Below, piece by piece: positions 63,766 through 64,000 of a stretch of DNA of 64,000 nt. Made by a program: the position numbers and the translations under genes. The DNA comes from Coniella vitis (taxonomy: Eukaryota > Ascomycota > Sordariomycetes > Diaporthales > Schizoparmaceae): assembly GCA_011317545.1 (NCBI GenBank), contig WUJK01000004.1, positions 1,736,001 through 1,800,000 of the forward strand, written 5' to 3'. The notes beneath the pieces are model-generated. The model saw only the letters and a program-made list of their open reading frames with translations, ran no database searches and was not told where the DNA came from. The first letter of the stretch is position 1. Every line of letters starts with the position of its first letter.

Positions 63766-64000
63766 ATGCGCCCAGCCCTGCAGCCTGCAGCGCCCTCGCG
63801 CAGGTTGCTGCGATTCCTGCAGTCGCAGTCCCAGGGCATTCCCTTCTTTAGCCCTCACCACTCGCCCCTCTGCTGCCGCGCCCACTCTCGTCGTCTGGCA
63901 CCCAGCATTGCCCGTGCTTCTTCGGATGAGCCCAAGCCTTCCTCAGGCCGCCGATTCTCCACTAATCGTGCGACTCCCACCGCCAAAAGTCTCGAAACAG
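63766..64000 (+). CDS. N-terminal part of a probable mitochondrial protein (cut by right edge)
   Basis: The frame from ATG 63766 (context GACAATGCG) stays open for 78 codons to the window edge. The opening MRPALQPAAPSRRLLRFLQS and later SRRLAPSIARASSDEP and RRFSTNRAT are rich in Arg, Ser, Ala and Leu with almost no acidic residues at the start. That is the composition of a mitochondrial presequence, with RRFS|TN resembling a matrix-peptidase cleavage context. No mature-domain sequence is visible, so the protein cannot be named. An intron may begin soon after the edge. Confidence 0.6.
   Translation, partial: MRPALQPAAPSRRLLRFLQSQSQGIPFFSPHHSPLCCRAHSRRLAPSIARASSDEPKPSSGRRFSTNRATPTAKSLET

Overview
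The window is nuclear DNA of a filamentous ascomycete, most likely a Sordariomycete and probably Hypocreales. Evidence: protein-coding genes interrupted by short introns (mostly 50-80 nt, GTRNGT donors, YAG or TAG acceptors), CT-rich leaders, many microsatellites, and a typical Pezizomycotina gene set. No prokaryotic operons, CRISPR arrays, intact transposons or tRNA genes were seen. The genus cannot be fixed from the sequence alone.

Layout. 1-1895 (+): C-terminal half of the SMC5 chromosome-maintenance ATPase, cut by the left edge. 1896-15008: about 13 kb without a gene, full of microsatellites and copies of a short near-palindromic motif, ACTATGTA. 15009-17524 (+): ketopantoate-reductase-like protein with a long proline-rich tail. 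20424-20816 (+): small three-exon DASH/Dam1 subunit Hsk3. 21175-21702 (-): Rpr2-type RNase P subunit. 22505-24749 (+): Sub2/UAP56 mRNA-export helicase with an unusually long first intron. 24750-35251: a second gene desert of about 10.5 kb. 35252-37349 (+): Pho85-type cyclin. 40704-42788 (-): Ded1/Vasa-type DEAD-box helicase carrying a one-base frameshift in its SAT motif. 44251-45538 (-): Ipi1, a 60S-assembly factor. 45945-46586 (+): roadblock/LC7 dynein light chain. 46587-48375: mostly unassigned, possibly a decayed gene. 48376-49672 (-): kinase-like protein with a presequence-like N terminus. 51128-55984 (+): large conserved protein of unknown function. 56854-57963 (-): secreted CREG-like protein. 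58826-60783 (-): membrane-anchored Msc7-type aldehyde dehydrogenase. About 61939-63207 (-): F-box-like protein. 63766-64000 (+): first exon of a probable mitochondrial protein, cut by the right edge.

The genes are mainly housekeeping: chromosome maintenance and segregation (Smc5, Hsk3, dynein light chain), RNA processing and export (Rpr2, Sub2, the DEAD-box protein, Ipi1), cell-cycle or nutrient signalling (cyclin) and metabolism. They are not a biosynthetic cluster. The most unusual feature is non-coding: two very long intergenic deserts with many copies of the 8-mer ACTATGTA/TACATAGT. I counted 25 exact copies in the window against about 2 expected by chance, none of them in a coding exon.
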